In this document: positions 17,449-25,680 of the stretch, piece after piece
How positions within the stretch are numbered: position 1 is the first letter of the stretch
Layout: the number at the start of each line of letters is the position of its first letter
Origin: Bacteroidia bacterium
GTDB taxonomy: Bacteria; Bacteroidota; Bacteroidia; NS11-12g; UBA955
Assembly (NCBI GenBank): GCA_023268875.1
Contig: JALRKL010000020.1
Location: 1 to 32,281 of the forward strand
Length of the DNA: 32,281 bases
Reading direction: 5' to 3'
Made by a program: the position numbers and the translations under genes
Notes under the pieces: generated by a model
What the model saw: only the letters and a program-made list of their open reading frames with translations
Database searches by the model: none
What the model was told of the DNA's origin: nothing

Positions 17449-18237
17449 TTAATTAATTTGGCTTAATAAGGCTTTTTTAATTGACTCAACAAAGGCTGTA
17501 GGTTGTTCGGCATGCACCCAGTGACCTGCATTTGGTATGGTAACGAGCTCGGCATTTGGAAATGTCTGTTGTATTTGTTCAAAATCTTCCTTTCCAATAT
17601 ATGCGCTATTCCCTCCTGCAATGAAGGTAGTTGGTATGTGATGAATAAATTGAAATTCTAGAGCACCGATTATTTCTTCGTAATGGTATTCAATAGCGTC
17701 GATATTAATCTTCAATTGATAACCGCCTTCAGGTTTGCTTTCGATATTTTTAAGAAGAAATTGTCTTATCCCCAAGTCCTTCGCATATTCGGAAAATGCC
17801 AAATCGGCATCTTTTCTATTGGCGATTCGGTCAAATGGAATTTCTTTGAATGCATTGATAAACGCAGTGTGACTTGCTTTGTATTTCTTCGGAGCGATAT
17901 CTACAACGATTAATCGGTCTACGATATTCGGGTAGGAGTCGACAAACTTCATCGCAGTTTTACCACCCATAGAATGACCGATTAAAAAAACATGTTCGTG
18001 ATTAAAGTATTCCGTCAAATGTTTAAGATCTTGGGCCATGGCTTGGTAACTGGCATCATTGTCATGGAAGGATTTACCATGATTTCTGGCATCGTAAGTG
18101 ATGACGAAAAAATCAGTAGACAATTGTTGTGCAATGTTATGCCAATTATCGAGCATCCCAAAAACACCGTGGGCAATATAAAGGGGAGGCTTGTTGGCCT
18201 CCCCGTATGTTTTGTGATTTACTAGATTTATATTCAT
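17449..18237 (-). CDS. Alpha/beta-fold hydrolase (YbfF-like esterase)
   Basis: This is a 262-residue cytoplasmic hydrolase. The oxyanion-loop segment HGVFGMLDNW (23-32), nucleophile elbow GHSMGG with Ser89, and C-terminal NAGHWVHAEQP with His239 complete a Ser-His-acid machine. The HGxFG..DNW and DARNHGKS segments resemble E. coli YbfF-type esterases; the natural substrate is not known. Its ATG overlaps the ald stop by one base. An 8-bp perfect hairpin lies within codons 12-18, which is unusual. It belongs to the ald-hydrolase-barrel protein-waaA cluster. Confidence 0.9.
   Translation of the reverse strand: MNINLVNHKTYGEANKPPLYIAHGVFGMLDNWHNIAQQLSTDFFVITYDARNHGKSFHDNDASYQAMAQDLKHLTEYFNHEHVFLIGHSMGGKTAMKFVDSYPNIVDRLIVVDIAPKKYKASHTAFINAFKEIPFDRIANRKDADLAFSEYAKDLGIRQFLLKNIESKPEGGYQLKINIDAIEYHYEEIIGALEFQFIHHIPTTFIAGGNSAYIGKEDFEQIQQTFPNAELVTIPNAGHWVHAEQPTAFVESIKKALLSQIN
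18183..18204 (-). promoter_or_regulatory. Strong hairpin inside the 5' end of the hydrolase gene
   Basis: On the minus strand GGGGAGGC, a 6-base loop and GCCTCCCC form a perfect 8-bp GC-rich stem. It starts 33 bases after the hydrolase ATG, just downstream of ald. It is followed by TTTATAT, a weak U-rich stretch, so it could attenuate the ald transcript or slow translation. It could also be chance, since it encodes ordinary residues. Confidence 0.45.
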
Positions 18238-19349
18238 TAAGCAAGAACTTCGGATACGGGGGTGTAATCCAAGTTAAATGCTTGGCTTACTCCTTCATAT
18301 ACGACTTTTCCGTTAACGACATTTAAGCCTAAGCGCAATTCTGCATTGTCCTTGCACGCTTGTTGCCATCCTTTGTTCGCCAGTTGAATAGCATAAGGTA
18401 GAGTAGCATTTGTGAGGGCCAAGGTAGAGGTGTAGGGTACAGCACCGGGCATGTTTGCAACGCAATAGTGCACGACTCCGTCAACTACGTAGGTAGGCTC
18501 GGCATGTGTTGTTGGTTTAGAAGTTTCGAAGCAACCACCTTGGTCGATAGCTACGTCAACGATTACCGCTCCCGGTTTCATAGTTGATAACATATCTTTG
18601 GTGATTAATTTTGGTGCTTTTGCTCCAGGGATTAAAACACCACCAATAACTAAATCAGCTGTTTTTATGGCTTCGCGGATATTGTACTCACTACTGAATT
18701 GTGTTTTTACGTTGGCAGGCATGATGTCATCTAATTGACGTAAACGATTAAGATTCACATCCATAATGGTTACGTCGGCTCCCATACCAGCGGCCATTTT
18801 GGCGGCTTGGGTTCCAACAACACCCCCACCAAGAACGATAACATTGGCAGGTTTTACTCCGGGAACACCACCAAGTAAAATTCCTAATCCGCCCATGGGC
18901 TTTTCGAGATACTTCGCTCCCTCTTGTATGCTCATACGTCCGGCAACCTCGCTCATGGGAACCAATAATGGCAATGCGCGATTCACTTCTACCGTTTCAT
19001 AAGCTAAGCAAATAGAACCCGACTTGATCATAGCGTGGGTGAGTGGCTCATAAGAGGCAAAGTGGAAATAGGTAAACAACAATTGATTCTCGCGAATAAG
19101 CGCGTATTCCAATTCTATGGGTTCTTTCACCTTCACAATCATTTCAGCGATGGCATAAACCTCTTCAATGCTTCCGAGAATTTGGGCACCCGCCTCAACG
19201 TATTGATCATCAGAAAAACCGCTGCCGTTTCCTGCTGTGTGTTGCACGTATACTGTATGTCCGTGCTTAACGAATTCTTGTACACCTCCCGGCGTAACCG
19301 CCACGCGGTTTTCGTTATTTTTGATTTCTTTAGGTACCCCGATTATCAT
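18237..19349 (-). CDS. ald: Alanine dehydrogenase
   Basis: This cytoplasmic hexameric enzyme catalyses the reversible NAD-dependent deamination of L-alanine to pyruvate and ammonia. The 370-residue length and motifs match the family: VPKEIKNNENRV at the N-terminus with Arg15, Lys75 and His96 as substrate-site and catalytic residues, and the Rossmann motif GGGVVG at 174-179 with Asp197 ending the next strand. An aspartate at 269 is in the place of the conserved catalytic acid. It is the leading gene of a four-gene cluster ending in waaA. A TAnnTTTG element 14 bases before the ATG is the likely promoter. Confidence 0.96.
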   Translation of the reverse strand: MIIGVPKEIKNNENRVAVTPGGVQEFVKHGHTVYVQHTAGNGSGFSDDQYVEAGAQILGSIEEVYAIAEMIVKVKEPIELEYALIRENQLLFTYFHFASYEPLTHAMIKSGSICLAYETVEVNRALPLLVPMSEVAGRMSIQEGAKYLEKPMGGLGILLGGVPGVKPANVIVLGGGVVGTQAAKMAAGMGADVTIMDVNLNRLRQLDDIMPANVKTQFSSEYNIREAIKTADLVIGGVLIPGAKAPKLITKDMLSTMKPGAVIVDVAIDQGGCFETSKPTTHAEPTYVVDGVVHYCVANMPGAVPYTSTLALTNATLPYAIQLANKGWQQACKDNAELRLGLNVVNGKVVYEGVSQAFNLDYTPVSEVLA

Positions 19350-19363
19350 AAAAAAATGTGGCG

Positions 19364-19371
19364 CAAATATA
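19364..19371 (-). promoter_or_regulatory. -7 promoter element of ald
   Basis: TATATTTG is a perfect TAnnTTTG match 14 bases before the ald ATG. It suggests that the ald cluster has its own promoter, separate from the glycosyltransferase gene ending 51 bases upstream. Confidence 0.5.
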
Positions 19372-19400
19372 CGTTATCGGTTTGAATTAGTAATAGGCCT

Positions 19401-20399
19401 TTACAAGCTATGTAAGGCCTTGTTCATGAATAGTTTAACCGATTCTTCTGTGGAGATGAATTTGATCGATTGGGTGTATTTGGGCGCTGTTTTTAACCAT
19501 TTATGAAAAACCGAGCTAAAATTAATATCCAAACGATTCACAACAGCTACACCAAACTCCTCTAATGCCGCAGCATTACAATATTGTTCGTATTGGCCTT
19601 GAATAGGGATTACCATTAAGGGTTTTTTGAGGAAAAGTGCCTCTGCTGGGGTTTCAAAACCTGCTCCGCAAATAACGCCTCGACTGTGAATCATACTTTG
19701 TGAGAAAGACTCGTTATCAACGGGTTTCCATGAAATGTTATAGTCAATTTCTGTTTTCTTCGTTTCTTTTGAGAAAACTTCAAAGCTTACTCCTTCAATT
19801 CCATAAAGATAACGTCTTATTTCTATGTTTGAGTAGTGCGGTAGATAAACCGTTATATGTTTTTGAGTACTAGGTTTGGCCTCCCATAAAGAGGTTTTAA
19901 TTACCGGAGGCAATATCCAATCTTCGTAAGACTTAAAATGGAATCCCACTTTATTGGGGCTTGCACAATAATTTTGTAAAACCCATTCAGCAAATGGTTC
20001 TCTTTTTTTTGGTCTGGGAGTAAGACTACTGCTAAAACTTGCTTGATGCCCCCAATGCCAGAATGGTTTTCCAATTTTTTTACAAGCTCGGGCGGCGAAA
20101 AACTCAAAATCGGATATAATTAAATCGTAATCTGCAACAGGCAATTTTGAAATTTCCCTATTGATATAGAATGGATTTAATTGTCGGATTATTTTGGGCG
20201 TATCCAATCGCCCATTAGAGTTGTAGAATAGCGATATTCCCTTACTTCTGAATTTTACAGGTAAATCGGCTCTTAAGGTCGTGTTGCTCCCACTCAAAAA
20301 TACATCTACTTGTCCGTATTTTCTGAGAAAGGGTATAATCTCTACAGCTCGTGCAATATGCCCGTTTCCGGTAGCTTGGACCGCGTAAAATATTTTCAT
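19401..20399 (-). CDS. MurG/GT-B-like glycosyltransferase (MJ1255/VC2487 type)
   Basis: This 332-residue protein has the GT-B layout: a nucleotide-sugar-binding N-terminus with QATGNGHIARA at 8-18, and a C-terminal Rossmann half with AGFETPAEALFLKKPLMVIP, which matches the donor-phosphate region of this family. No signal peptide or membrane segment is present, so it acts in the cytoplasm or at the membrane surface. The acceptor and product are unknown. It is 8 bases after the LpxH/LpxG-like gene and probably co-transcribed, and waaA lies further along on the same strand. Cell-envelope glycan or glycolipid synthesis is an inference from that context. Confidence 0.8.
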   Translation of the reverse strand: MKIFYAVQATGNGHIARAVEIIPFLRKYGQVDVFLSGSNTTLRADLPVKFRSKGISLFYNSNGRLDTPKIIRQLNPFYINREISKLPVADYDLIISDFEFFAARACKKIGKPFWHWGHQASFSSSLTPRPKKREPFAEWVLQNYCASPNKVGFHFKSYEDWILPPVIKTSLWEAKPSTQKHITVYLPHYSNIEIRRYLYGIEGVSFEVFSKETKKTEIDYNISWKPVDNESFSQSMIHSRGVICGAGFETPAEALFLKKPLMVIPIQGQYEQYCNAAALEEFGVAVVNRLDINFSSVFHKWLKTAPKYTQSIKFISTEESVKLFMNKALHSL

Positions 20400-20407
20400 C
20401 TTCTAGT

Positions 20408-21262
20408 TTACAAGGCGCTTTGAATCCAAAAGGCAACTTTTTCAGTTAATACATCGGGAATTTTATTCGATGCTGGAAATTCTATATTTGAATGTATTTC
20501 TGCCTTTTTTTGTTGGTCGAAATGATAAATATGCCAATCGCCTTTCCGGTACTCTAAGCTGGTCAGGTTTTCAATCCAATCGCCACTGTTCAGATAAGTG
20601 GTTGCTTTTCCTTCTTTTTGGATTACTCGTTTTTGAGGTTGATGAATATGGCCGCAAATTACAAAGTCGAAACCTTCTTGAAGTGCTAGTTCGCCTGCCG
20701 TATTCTCGAAATCGCTTATCCAGGAAACCGCCTTTTTTACGCTGTTTTTTACTTTTTTTGAAAAACTCCTTTTTTCCTGTCCCAATGATGTGAGAATTTT
20801 ATTGGTCCAATGATTTAACCAGATTAAAAAATCATACCCATGTCCGCCTAATTGAGCAATCAATTTTGCACTTCCTTTAGTCGTAGCATCAAATACATCA
20901 CCGTGAAATATCCAGGCCTTTTTACCGTCAATTTCTAGCACAAGTTTATCGTCGAGTACTAAATTACCAACCCGAGTTCCTGAGTATTTTCTCAATGCTT
21001 CATCGTGATTCCCCGTAATGTAATAAACCTGTGTGCCTCGTTCCATCATTTTGAACACTTCTCGGATTACTTGAATATGTGCTGGAGGGAAGTACTTCTT
21101 TCGAAATTGCCAAATATCAATGATATCGCCATTTAATACTAAAATTCTTGGACGGATGCTTTTGAGATATTGTACGATTTCTAGGGCATGGCAGCCAAAT
21201 GTTCCTAGATGAAGGTCGCTTATAACGCAGACTTCCATAAACCGTTTTTCCGTTTGTTGCAT
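20408..21262 (-). CDS. LpxH/LpxG-like UDP-2,3-diacylglucosamine diphosphatase (metallophosphoesterase)
   Basis: This calcineurin-like phosphoesterase of 284 residues has a full metal-site set: DLHLG (Asp16, His18), GDIID (Asp46), GNHDE (Asn85, His86), HGD (His120) and GHIH (His205, His207). Members of this Bacteroidota group are usually assigned as the enzyme that cleaves UDP-2,3-diacylglucosamine to lipid X in lipid A synthesis, which the nearby waaA supports. The family also includes other phosphohydrolases, so the substrate is not proved. The first Met gives 284 residues; a second Met at residue 9 starts MEVCVISD and is equally possible. Confidence 0.85.
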   Translation of the reverse strand: MQQTEKRFMEVCVISDLHLGTFGCHALEIVQYLKSIRPRILVLNGDIIDIWQFRKKYFPPAHIQVIREVFKMMERGTQVYYITGNHDEALRKYSGTRVGNLVLDDKLVLEIDGKKAWIFHGDVFDATTKGSAKLIAQLGGHGYDFLIWLNHWTNKILTSLGQEKRSFSKKVKNSVKKAVSWISDFENTAGELALQEGFDFVICGHIHQPQKRVIQKEGKATTYLNSGDWIENLTSLEYRKGDWHIYHFDQQKKAEIHSNIEFPASNKIPDVLTEKVAFWIQSAL

Positions 21263-21323
21263 ACGGACTCAAATTTGGACATAGACTGCATCCAAAAGAT
21301 TTCCTAAAGAATATCATTAGCAT

Positions 21324-21359
21324 AAAAAAAAATTACCGCTGTGTTAAGCGGTAATTTTT
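21324..21359 (-). terminator. Terminator after the C1 peptidase gene
   Basis: A 9-bp perfect stem ATTACCGCT/AGCGGTAAT (21332-21340 and 21347-21355) with a 6-base loop is followed on the minus strand by a run of nine T. It begins about 25 bases after the peptidase stop. Confidence 0.85.
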
Positions 21360-21384
21360 GATTTACGTTTTGTTGATATTTTGA

Positions 21385-22572
21385 TTACCAATTCATTTTT
21401 TTACGAATACTTTTGGGTATGCCATTTTTATTTACCAAAATAGAGATAGTCTTATATCTTACATACGAATCGCTCGCATATAGATATCCTTGGGCTGGGT
21501 TACCGGTTCCCCATGAGTTTTTTACTAAATAAAAGGGTTTTTGCGTTGATTCCTCGATATATTTAGCTACAATATGCATGCCGTGGTCATCTGTGGTTGA
21601 TTGGTTATCGAAAGCGATTTGTCGAAATTCCGAATCAATGTTTTTCTCGGTTACGGGTTTACTAAAGGCATCGCCTTTTTTCTCTGCACCTGCACTGTTA
21701 AATAAGCGATCGTCTTTGCCAATTTTCTTGATTAGGCTATCGTGAGTGGGTACAATAGCCAATCCGTCACGGAATGAGAATCCTTTTTCACTAACGTCGG
21801 TAGCCCAAGCAATTGAATAGCCCTTTTCTAATGAGTTATTAACTACATCCATCATTTCGTCTAGGGGGATGTTCCAAGCAGATTGCATAGACCAGTTATC
21901 GGGAACTTCAATCGCGAAAGCTTTGTAGTAAGGATGATGAGTAAAAGAAGTTAACATGGCATAATCATTCATATCCAATCCCAGAGATTCTGCAAAAGAT
22001 TTTGGGGTGTAGGTTTTGCCTTGGTATTCAAAACTTTCGGGAATTTCTCCTAAATAGGCGTCTAAAACACCTTCAACGGCTTTGATCCATTCGGAACCGA
22101 TATTCCCAGGTTTTTCTTGAGAGATTGCTTCCACAATTGGCTTCAACACGGCCATCATTTGGCTGTGATCGTGGCGTGTTTTGCCATTTATCAATCCGGA
22201 ATAAACCGATTCGGGTACGATTCCATATTTTTCGATGATATAAGGTATGTCATGGCCCTCACCTCCCTCGTCAAACTGGTGTTTACCACCCATTCTAACA
22301 AAAGTCTTTGCTTTTTCAATATAGGCATTGCGAGCTACAAACATTTCACTTAAGTCGTGACTGCCTTTACCCATGCGAATTAACTCGGACTCGAAGAATG
22401 ATAATGTGCTGTAACTCCAACACGTTCCCGTGCGGCATTGGTCGCGTACGGCTGTTTTTTCGATACTGTTAACTTCCTTAAACTGGTAAGAACTTCCAGG
22501 TTTATTTGTTACCTGTGCGAATGCAGGGAGCAGAAAGGCTCCAATAATACTAAATCCTAATAATCTTTTCAC
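21385..22572 (-). CDS. Exported C1-family (bleomycin-hydrolase-like) cysteine peptidase
   Basis: This is a secreted papain-fold aminopeptidase-like protein of 395 residues. The catalytic set is complete: QCRTGTCWS with Gln45 and nucleophile Cys51, DDHGMH with His332, and NSWGTG with Asn351. The layout, with a long insert between Cys and His, matches the C1B bleomycin hydrolase group rather than classical papains. I chose the GTG at 22572: it starts a textbook signal peptide (VKRLLG to AFAQ) and lies 4 bases after a perfect TAnnTTTG. A longer start at 22605 would add 11 residues in front of it and lie upstream of the predicted transcript start. The gene ends at a strong terminator. Confidence 0.9.
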   Translation of the reverse strand: MKRLLGFSIIGAFLLPAFAQVTNKPGSSYQFKEVNSIEKTAVRDQCRTGTCWSYSTLSFFESELIRMGKGSHDLSEMFVARNAYIEKAKTFVRMGGKHQFDEGGEGHDIPYIIEKYGIVPESVYSGLINGKTRHDHSQMMAVLKPIVEAISQEKPGNIGSEWIKAVEGVLDAYLGEIPESFEYQGKTYTPKSFAESLGLDMNDYAMLTSFTHHPYYKAFAIEVPDNWSMQSAWNIPLDEMMDVVNNSLEKGYSIAWATDVSEKGFSFRDGLAIVPTHDSLIKKIGKDDRLFNSAGAEKKGDAFSKPVTEKNIDSEFRQIAFDNQSTTDDHGMHIVAKYIEESTQKPFYLVKNSWGTGNPAQGYLYASDSYVRYKTISILVNKNGIPKSIRKKMNW

Positions 22573-22576
22573 CTTC

Positions 22577-22584
22577 CAAATATA
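22577..22584 (-). promoter_or_regulatory. -7 promoter element of the C1 peptidase
   Basis: TATATTTG is a perfect TAnnTTTG match, 4 bases before the proposed GTG start. It falls inside the longer reading frame, which is an argument against that longer start. Confidence 0.55.
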
Positions 22585-22614
22585 GGGAAAAAGATAGTGG
22601 TACATTTTTAATAA

Positions 22615-23727
22615 CTAGACAAGTTCACCCGGGGCTTTCAATGCACTTGTTTTGAACGGATTTCTATATGTGTAGTGGTATTTCTTTTGGATATATTTGG
22701 CGTATAACCGGAATAGCCCAAGTAAAATCTTAGATCGCGTGAAAACCACAAAGGAATTTTCAACAGGTACGGCACCCAAAGTACTCTTTATTTCGGCTCC
22801 TGTTCGTCCTAAATTAATCTTTGTAATGCCCAATTCAAATGCCTCTTCAACCAGAGAATACAACATTCTTTGATATAGTTTTCCCGTAATATCAGATTTT
22901 CGATCCAATCCCAATTGCATAGCGAACATTCTAGGCCCATCCACAATGTAGGATATGAATCCCACTATGTGATTATTCTCGTAAAACCCAATAATCCGGT
23001 ACTTTTCTTTAAGTGATTGGTGGTAACAGATTAGCAATTCGGGTAAGTTTCTGCCGATAGCAATCGTTTTGTCTTGCAGAGATTCAGCGAGTAATGCTCC
23101 ACATTGAGCAGCCCAAAAATTCGGAGATTCTGTATGCAGGTAGGTCTTGGTGATAGAATCTGTTTCTTCATAAACCTTTTTTGTGCGAACACGATATTTA
23201 GAAGAAAATGCTCCCAAATAATCGTTGAATGTGCGCCAGTGAGGGGGTAGATCAATAACCATAAACGGCTCCGCACTAACCGTTACGGAATCAGGGTAGG
23301 TATTAAATCCAAGAGTATTTACGGAAATAATAGGACAAGATTTCTGTAGGTTGGCAAACTGTTCCATCCCTTGATTTGGTTCTAATATAGGAAAAACCAA
23401 TCCTGGAGCACAGGCATTTCCAACCGTTCTAATAATTCCCTTTCGGCTGAAAAGATTGAATATACGAATCAAAATCCGGCTTATATATTTTCCAGTTGGG
23501 CGGTGTAATTCTAAAATACTACTTGGGTAAATTCTATCGCCTATTTGGATAGATTCGGCTTTGTTGGGAAGTCCGTCAAGTATCTGATCCGATAATCCAC
23601 ATTGCAAATCGCTAGCCAAAAATGAAGGCCCTGAAGTATTGCTATTTCCCACACTGCAAAGGTGATTCAATACTTTTGATTTTTCATCTACACCCCGAGT
23701 GTGAATCGTCCTACGGGTCAAATTCAT
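22615..23727 (-). CDS. GNAT/FemAB-like acyltransferase-fold protein
   Basis: The 370-residue protein has no signal peptide. Residues about 175-330 look like a GNAT or FemAB-type acyltransferase domain. There is a charged helix with SSKYRVRTKK, a beta strand pair (IIGFYENNHIVGFISY), and a C-terminal KINLGRTGAEIKSTLGAVPV segment typical of peptidoglycan-bridge or polysaccharide-related FemAB/GNAT-like proteins. The acyl donor and acceptor are unknown. It ends 9 bases before the longer C1 peptidase start, and its start is divergent from the M49-like gene. No strong promoter element was found upstream. Confidence 0.7.
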   Translation of the reverse strand: MNLTRRTIHTRGVDEKSKVLNHLCSVGNSNTSGPSFLASDLQCGLSDQILDGLPNKAESIQIGDRIYPSSILELHRPTGKYISRILIRIFNLFSRKGIIRTVGNACAPGLVFPILEPNQGMEQFANLQKSCPIISVNTLGFNTYPDSVTVSAEPFMVIDLPPHWRTFNDYLGAFSSKYRVRTKKVYEETDSITKTYLHTESPNFWAAQCGALLAESLQDKTIAIGRNLPELLICYHQSLKEKYRIIGFYENNHIVGFISYIVDGPRMFAMQLGLDRKSDITGKLYQRMLYSLVEEAFELGITKINLGRTGAEIKSTLGAVPVENSFVVFTRSKILLGLFRLYAKYIQKKYHYTYRNPFKTSALKAPGELV

Positions 23728-23779
23728 CGTTTATTTCGGCTATTTGGTGCAATACCTTTTTAATAAGAGTAGAAGCCGT

Positions 23780-23787
23780 TATTTTTG
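23780..23787 (+). promoter_or_regulatory. -7 promoter element of the M49-like peptidase
   Basis: TATTTTTG is a perfect TAnnTTTG match followed by TAAG and the ATG at 23792. The closest TTTG upstream (23743-23746) is 33 bases away, too far for a standard promoter. Confidence 0.6.
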
Positions 23788-23791
23788 TAAG

Positions 23792-25663
23792 ATGCCGAAT
23801 TTTAATCACAAATTTTGGAGTCTCGGTTTGATTCTAACCGCGTTCTCAACCACTTTATATGCCCAAAAGGTTCGTCCTGTTAAGGATTATCCAATTCAAG
23901 AACGATTGAATTCCTACAAGAAAGTTCGACTCACAACTGATACAAATAAACTGTCGGAAGCGGAGAAAAAATGTTTGTTCCATTTAATAAAGGCCGCAGA
24001 ACAGGCAGATCTAATCTTTTGGCAACAGGCGTACATGGAAAAAGACCAAGCGCTAAAAAAGGTTAAAGATTCGGTGTTGAAGGCCTTTATTGAAATTAAT
24101 TACGGTCCTTGGGATCGTTTAAACAACAACAAAGCTTTCGTAGATGGAGTGGGAGAAAAGCCCAAAGGAGCTAATTTTTATCCAGAAGGGTTTGACGGGA
24201 AAAACATAGGCGAGGGCGAAGCAACTCGTATTTTAAATCCCTACACCGTTGTAACAAGGGTTTTTGAGATTTCTGAGGGAAATCCCCCACCGATGCCCGA
24301 CAATCAAAATCCCAATTCTGGCCAAATGCCTAAAATGGTAGAAATGTTTCCATTGAACAGCGAATCGGGTTCTAATACGTTTGTGGAAATTGAAAATTAC
24401 GCGCAATACTATCAATCGAATTTGATGGAATTACAAAAACAAATGGATAATGCGGCTAACGCCATCGAATTAGAAGATCCAAAACTTGCAGAATATTTGC
24501 GTATGCGTGGTCAATCCTTGCTTGGAGATCAACTCATTGAAAGTGATATTGCATGGTTGCAGCTCGATGCCCATTTAGACATAATCATAGGCCCTATTGA
24601 GAACTATGAGGATAAATTAACGGGTCAGAAAACGGCATATGAAGCCTATGTTTTAGTGAGAGACAAGGAATGGGGAGAAAAATTAAAGCAATACCTTGTT
24701 TGGTTGCCTAAGCTACAAGCCGAACTTCCTGTAGATAAAGAGTACAAGCCGAGTTTAGGACCAACTGAACCTGAAACCGATGAAGAAGGCAATATTATAG
24801 AAGAGCCCGATATGCCTTTGGATATTCCTGGCTTTCCTCCATTGATTAAACCCAAAGAACCCCAGAGCCAATTGGCCGTTTTTGATGCTGTTTATTACGC
24901 CGGTGATTGCAATGCGGGTAGCAAAACAATAGCGGTGAATTTACCCAATGATGAAGTGATTCAACAGTATTGGGGAACTAGACGTTCGCAATTGAAGAAC
25001 ACAATGAAAGCCAAGTTTGATGAGATTGTGATTCCAATTTCCAAAGAAATTATCCATAAGTCACAACGAAAGAATATTCATTTTGATGCATTTTTCAATA
25101 ATGTAATGTTCCACGAAGTAGCCCATGGTTTAGGGGTGAAAAATTTGGTGCAAGACCCTTCAAAAACGGTTAGAGAAGCTTTAGGCCCTGATTATTCCGC
25201 GATCGAAGAGTGCAAAGCCGACGTACTGGGTTTATATATGGTAACATCCTTACAAGAGGCTGGGGTGTTAAAAGGAGATATTGAAGATTTTTATATCACC
25301 TTCGTGGCGTCTGTTTACCGTTCGGTTCGATTCGGAGCATCAAGCGCACACGGTCGTGCTAATATGATTACTTTTAATACGTTAATGAATAGTGGTTGTT
25401 TGGAGCGCACGAATAAAGGATTGCTTGTGAAAGTTCCGGAAATGAAAAAAGCCATTAGCGCTTTAGCCGGTGAGTTATTGAAATTACAGGGGGATGGAGA
25501 TGTTGCAGGGGTTTCAAAAATGTTAACCGAAAGAGGAGGTATTGATGCGCAATTACAAGAAGAGTTAAATGCCATTCAAAAAAATAACATTCCGGTTGAT
25601 ATTGTCTTTGATCAAGGTACATCGGTACTAGGATTGGATCGATTTGGAAAAAGTAAGAAATAA
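23792..25663 (+). CDS. Exported M49-like (dipeptidyl-peptidase III family) metallopeptidase
   Basis: This predicted periplasmic zinc peptidase has 623 residues. A signal peptide spans residues 1 to about 24 (hydrophobic core, then LYAQ). The zinc-site motifs are FHEVAHG with His441, Glu442 and His445, and EECKAD at 472-477, resembling the M49 second motif. Classical DPP III has the longer HExxxH; here the first motif is HExxH, as in the Bacteroidota M49-like branch. GANFYPEGF near residue 130 also fits M49-like proteins. I chose the ATG at 23792, not the one 48 bases upstream, because it begins the signal peptide and directly follows a TAnnTTTG. An S41 peptidase follows after 17 bases, so the two are co-expressed. 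Confidence 0.85.
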   Translation: MPNFNHKFWSLGLILTAFSTTLYAQKVRPVKDYPIQERLNSYKKVRLTTDTNKLSEAEKKCLFHLIKAAEQADLIFWQQAYMEKDQALKKVKDSVLKAFIEINYGPWDRLNNNKAFVDGVGEKPKGANFYPEGFDGKNIGEGEATRILNPYTVVTRVFEISEGNPPPMPDNQNPNSGQMPKMVEMFPLNSESGSNTFVEIENYAQYYQSNLMELQKQMDNAANAIELEDPKLAEYLRMRGQSLLGDQLIESDIAWLQLDAHLDIIIGPIENYEDKLTGQKTAYEAYVLVRDKEWGEKLKQYLVWLPKLQAELPVDKEYKPSLGPTEPETDEEGNIIEEPDMPLDIPGFPPLIKPKEPQSQLAVFDAVYYAGDCNAGSKTIAVNLPNDEVIQQYWGTRRSQLKNTMKAKFDEIVIPISKEIIHKSQRKNIHFDAFFNNVMFHEVAHGLGVKNLVQDPSKTVREALGPDYSAIEECKADVLGLYMVTSLQEAGVLKGDIEDFYITFVASVYRSVRFGASSAHGRANMITFNTLMNSGCLERTNKGLLVKVPEMKKAISALAGELLKLQGDGDVAGVSKMLTERGGIDAQLQEELNAIQKNNIPVDIVFDQGTSVLGLDRFGKSKK

Positions 25664-25680
25664 CATAGTAAGGGTATAAA

